The notes beneath the pieces are model-generated. The model saw only the letters and a list, made by a program, of their open reading frames with translations, had not been told where the DNA came from and searched no databases. A program made the translations under genes and the position numbers. Of a stretch of DNA of 64,000 nt, positions 61,505-64,000 are shown in pieces. The stretch is from Chromobacterium piscinae (GTDB taxonomy: Bacteria; Pseudomonadota; Gammaproteobacteria; Burkholderiales; Chromobacteriaceae), in the NCBI RefSeq assembly GCF_021129175.1, contig NZ_JAJOHV010000022.1, positions 88,719-152,718 of the forward strand, written 5' to 3'. Within the stretch, counting starts at the first letter, position 1, and each line of letters starts with the position of its first letter.

Positions 61505-62974
61505 ATGTTGAGACTCACCGTATCCCGCACTCTGCCGGCGGGCGAGCCGCAAACCTTGGATCGGCAGGCGCTGCAAGAAGCCTTGCAATGGCAGCCCGGC
61601 TTGCCGGTCGAGGCGCATGTCGACAGGCTGCGCCGTCCTCTAAGACGGCTGGATGAACAGCCGATGAGCCTGGCTGACAGGCTGCACGCGCTCAGGGAGC
61701 TGTTCGAGGCCTGCCTGCCGCTGATGTGGCGCGGCGCGGGGACGGAGAGCGACCGCGACTTGCGCGGCTTATGGCGCGAGTTGCACGAAGCCTGCAAGCT
61801 GTTGGCCCAGGCCTGCGCCGCGCGCCGCGCCGGCCGCTTCAGCGACGGCGGCTTGCTGTGCCAGGCGCTGGGGCTGGCGCTAGGCAGCGCCTGGCAACTG
61901 CAGCGCGGCCACGCGCTGGGATACGCGCCGTTGTTTCCCGGCTTCTGGCAGGACAGCCATCAGCTGTTCGCCGAAGCGCGCCGCCGCGGCTGGGAGGGCC
62001 GGGTCGCCATCGACGGCCAACCGTCGCTGGGCGCCGGCTACCGGCAGATGCTGCTGCTGGGCATCACTTCCAGCAACCGGCTGGATCCGGCGCGGCAGTC
62101 GTTGCTTCTGGACTGGATCGCCGGCCATGGCCAGGCGCTGCGCCTGGAGGGACCGCCGAAGAGCGGCGTTGAGGTGGAAGGCTGGCTGGTGTCGGCGGAG
62201 GCGGACAGCCCGGGCCGCTTCGCCGCCATCGCAGCGGCCGAGACTGCTGGCGGCTACTGGCGGGTGGACGCCGCCGACGTGACCCGCCGCCTGCGGACGG
62301 CCGCCCACGCGCGCGCCGACGAATTCTCCGCCACGCAGTGGCAGTTGCTGGGACGCTTGGAGCAAGAGTGGAACCGGCCGCCGCAGCGCCGCCATCTGCG
62401 GCGCAATCAGCGTAACGGCCAGCGGGTGACGGTGGTGGGCGGCTTCGACGCTTGCTGGCGGCTGGCCGAAGAAGGACGTCTGCCGGACGATGTCGAAACC
62501 GGCGAACTGCTATTGGGCAATCTCAGCCCGTCGGGCATGCGCCTGTACGGCGATTGCCCACCGGGACTGCTGCAGGCCGGCGCGCTGGTGATGCTGAAGC
62601 GGCGAGGTTTCGAATGGCAGTTGGGCCTGGTGAGATGGATCAGCCTGCCCGGCGGCGACGCGCCGGCGGAGTGCGGGGTGGAGTTTGTCGGCAAGCGGCC
62701 TCAGGCGGTGGCGGCTTGCGCGGTGACCAGCCACCCTGGCACGCCGCTGGAGTCGGGCCTGCTGCTGCAGGCCGAGCGCCATTTCCGCCTCCGCGGGGTG
62801 CTGGTGCTGCCGGGGCGGCAATACCAGGCGCTGCGGCCGTTTCAGCTGCGGGCCGACGGCGGAGAATGGCTGGTCCGGGCGCAGCGCCTGCTGCAGCAGA
62901 CCGGCAGTTGCCAATTGATGGAGATCCGGCTGGAGGACGCGGTGGACGCGCCTCAGGCCGACGAGCCGGCCTGA
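61505..62974 (+). CDS. PilZ-domain protein, probable c-di-GMP receptor
   Basis: 489 residues, soluble. The first ~290 residues are helix-rich and not recognised (contains LADRLHALRELFEACLPL and LLLGITSSNRLDP). From about 300 on the sequence carries the PilZ c-di-GMP-binding consensus: RxxxR (R-N-G-Q-R) followed about 35 residues later by N-x-S-x-x-G in LLGNLSPSGMRLYG, then strands ending GVEFVGKRP. YcgR-like proteins share this layout of an N-terminal partner domain plus PilZ. It lies near scpA but is convergent with a lipoprotein gene, two bases apart, so no operon link. Confidence 0.65.
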   Translation: MLRLTVSRTLPAGEPQTLDRQALQEALQWQPGLPVEAHVDRLRRPLRRLDEQPMSLADRLHALRELFEACLPLMWRGAGTESDRDLRGLWRELHEACKLLAQACAARRAGRFSDGGLLCQALGLALGSAWQLQRGHALGYAPLFPGFWQDSHQLFAEARRRGWEGRVAIDGQPSLGAGYRQMLLLGITSSNRLDPARQSLLLDWIAGHGQALRLEGPPKSGVEVEGWLVSAEADSPGRFAAIAAAETAGGYWRVDAADVTRRLRTAAHARADEFSATQWQLLGRLEQEWNRPPQRRHLRRNQRNGQRVTVVGGFDACWRLAEEGRLPDDVETGELLLGNLSPSGMRLYGDCPPGLLQAGALVMLKRRGFEWQLGLVRWISLPGGDAPAECGVEFVGKRPQAVAACAVTSHPGTPLESGLLLQAERHFRLRGVLVLPGRQYQALRPFQLRADGGEWLVRAQRLLQQTGSCQLMEIRLEDAVDAPQADEPA

Positions 62975-62976
62975 GG

Positions 62977-63387
62977 TCAGGACCAGGCCGCCAGGTGCCT
63001 GGGCGGATAACAGGCCTGCCGGCCGGCTTTGTCGGAGTGGCAATGGATGCTGAGCACGCGGCCGCTGGATAGGTCGCCGGCCACGCTGAAGGTGACGGGA
63101 TGGGTTTTCCAGCCGCTGCGGGCGGTGCCGGACAGGCGGAAGCGGTATTGTCCCGAACCGCTGCCGTCTTCCTGGGCGACCAGCCGGGTGGTTTCCGGAT
63201 AGCCCAGCTCTTTTTCTATGATGCGGCGGCTGACTTCCTCGATCTCGCGCTTGCGCCAGAAATGATCGGAACTGGCCGAGAGACGGCGCGGTTCGGATGC
63301 GTGTGAAGCGCCGTCGCCGTCCAGGCCGCAAGCGGAAAGCGGCAGGCAGAGCAGGCCGAGCAAAACAGGCAATGGATGTAGCGACAC
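62977..63387 (-). CDS. Small lipoprotein of unknown function
   Basis: 136 residues. Signal peptide with lipobox LSAC (LLCLPLSAC|GLDG); Asp at +4 rather than +2, so outer-membrane sorting is likely. The rest has a charged helix (WRKREIEEVSRRIIEKELG) and beta-rich C-terminal part (YRFRLSGTARSGWKTHPVTF) with two cysteines. No family recognised. Divergent from scpA. Confidence 0.75.
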   Translation of the reverse strand: MSLHPLPVLLGLLCLPLSACGLDGDGASHASEPRRLSASSDHFWRKREIEEVSRRIIEKELGYPETTRLVAQEDGSGSGQYRFRLSGTARSGWKTHPVTFSVAGDLSSGRVLSIHCHSDKAGRQACYPPRHLAAWS

Positions 63388-63480
63388 GCTGGCGTGACTC
63401 CCACTGTCGAAACCGGTTTGTGCGCCGCAGCGGGCAAAAGTTCAACCGACACGCGTCTGCTTGCTGGTATCCTTGTCGCC

Positions 63481-64000
63481 ATGAGCGACGTACCCTTGAA
63501 TGCCCCCGACTCCCCCGCGCCGGATTTCCAGCTGACCTCGCCCGAGCTTCCGCCCAGCGTGCCGATCGCGCACGTTTTCGGCCAGCCGGTGCTGGAGGTG
63601 CCGCAGGACCTGTTCATCCCGCCCGACGCGCTGCAGGTGATCCTGGAGAGCTTTGAAGGCCCGCTCGACCTGCTGCTCTACCTGATCCGCAAGCAGAACC
63701 TGGATGTGCTCAATATCCCGATGGCCGAAATCACCGCCCAGTACATGTCCTACATCGACGCGATGAAGCATGGCCGGCTGGAGTTGGCGGCCGAGTATCT
63801 GCTGATGGCGGCGCTGCTGATCGAGATCAAGTCGCGCTTGTTACTGCCGCGGCCGCAGCTGGACGAGGACGGCGAGCCGGACGACCCGCGGGCCGAGCTG
63901 GTGCGCCGGCTGCTGGAGTACGAGCAGATGAAGCTGGCGGCGCTGGAGCTGGACAAGATTCCGCAGGCGGAGCGCGACTTCGCCTGGCTGGCGGTGCTGA
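63481..64000 (+). CDS. scpA: Segregation and condensation protein A (cut by window edge)
   Basis: ATG 63481, open to the window end, 173 residues visible. Kleisin subunit of the Smc-ScpAB condensin. After a disordered, Pro-rich N terminus of about 45 residues, the hallmark starts: LESFEGPLDLLLYLIRKQNLDVLNIPMAEI (partial), then YLLMAALLIEIKSRLLLPRP. The usual acidic linker follows (LDEDGEPDDPRAEL). The C-terminal winged-helix lies beyond the window. Confidence 0.93.
   Translation, partial: MSDVPLNAPDSPAPDFQLTSPELPPSVPIAHVFGQPVLEVPQDLFIPPDALQVILESFEGPLDLLLYLIRKQNLDVLNIPMAEITAQYMSYIDAMKHGRLELAAEYLLMAALLIEIKSRLLLPRPQLDEDGEPDDPRAELVRRLLEYEQMKLAALELDKIPQAERDFAWLAVL

Overview
The window is GC-rich, gene-dense chromosomal DNA. 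It looks like a betaproteobacterium of the order Neisseriales, most probably Chromobacterium or a close relative. That placement is an inference from the overall protein character (GlyA, UvrC, AmpC, Lgt), the glyA-nrdR-ribD order and the high GC; no 16S or other marker locus is present. I see no integrase, transposase, CRISPR array or plasmid or phage replication gene. Most of the window is ordinary core genome, with a few accessory islands.

Layout. 1-2.2 kb: the tail of exopolyphosphatase, a CorA-type transporter and a HicB/HicA toxin-antitoxin pair. 2.2-6 kb: nicotinamidase, then a copper-export unit (CopA ATPase plus CopZ-like chaperone) behind a CsoR-type palindrome, and a DUF190 protein. 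6-10.2 kb: two divergent secreted peptidases (M14 and S9). 10.3-13.9 kb: a minus-strand block with ChrA, two polar amino-acid ABC permeases and their binding protein, but no ATPase. 14-17.8 kb: Lgt, IlvD and an MdtJI-type SMR pair. 18-25.5 kb: an orphan ATPase, an unknown gene after a long AT-rich gap, and a LysR/pirin/YcaC/amidohydrolase group. 25.6-32 kb: glyA, nrdR, two coupled GNAT genes, ribD, an unknown gene and an M32 carboxypeptidase.

32-39.5 kb: an alpha/beta hydrolase, then a chaperone-usher fimbrial operon (major pilin, chaperone, usher, two-domain tip adhesin) with a convergent mini-pilin, flanked by AT-rich DNA that marks it as accessory. 39.5-44.8 kb: an MHS-family transporter coupled to a GMC oxidoreductase, with a divergent LysR gene and an AraC/GyrI regulator. 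44.8-50.1 kb: guaB, a DUF4124 protein, uvrC, pgsA, then five identical tRNA-Gly(GCC) genes and one tRNA-Cys behind a consensus sigma-70 promoter.

50-57 kb is the most accessory-looking stretch: a Tat-exported AmiD-type amidase, a class C beta-lactamase, a cytoplasmic protein of four ~58-residue repeats that I do not recognise, an unknown small protein, a divergent isonitrile-hydratase-like/GlxA regulator pair, and a muramidase coupled to a spanin-like membrane coiled-coil protein with a G14 tract upstream. The window closes with tRNA-Leu(UAA), a ProQ-family RNA chaperone, HtpG, a VOC protein, an isochorismatase-fold protein whose nucleophile is Ser instead of Cys, a large PilZ-type protein, a small lipoprotein and the start of scpA.

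Best candidates for something undescribed are the four-fold repeat protein (52767-53468) and the stand-alone muramidase/membrane-protein pair with its homopolymeric tract (55725-56906). I do not see a clearly new multi-gene system, and several regulatory calls below are sequence-pattern inferences only.
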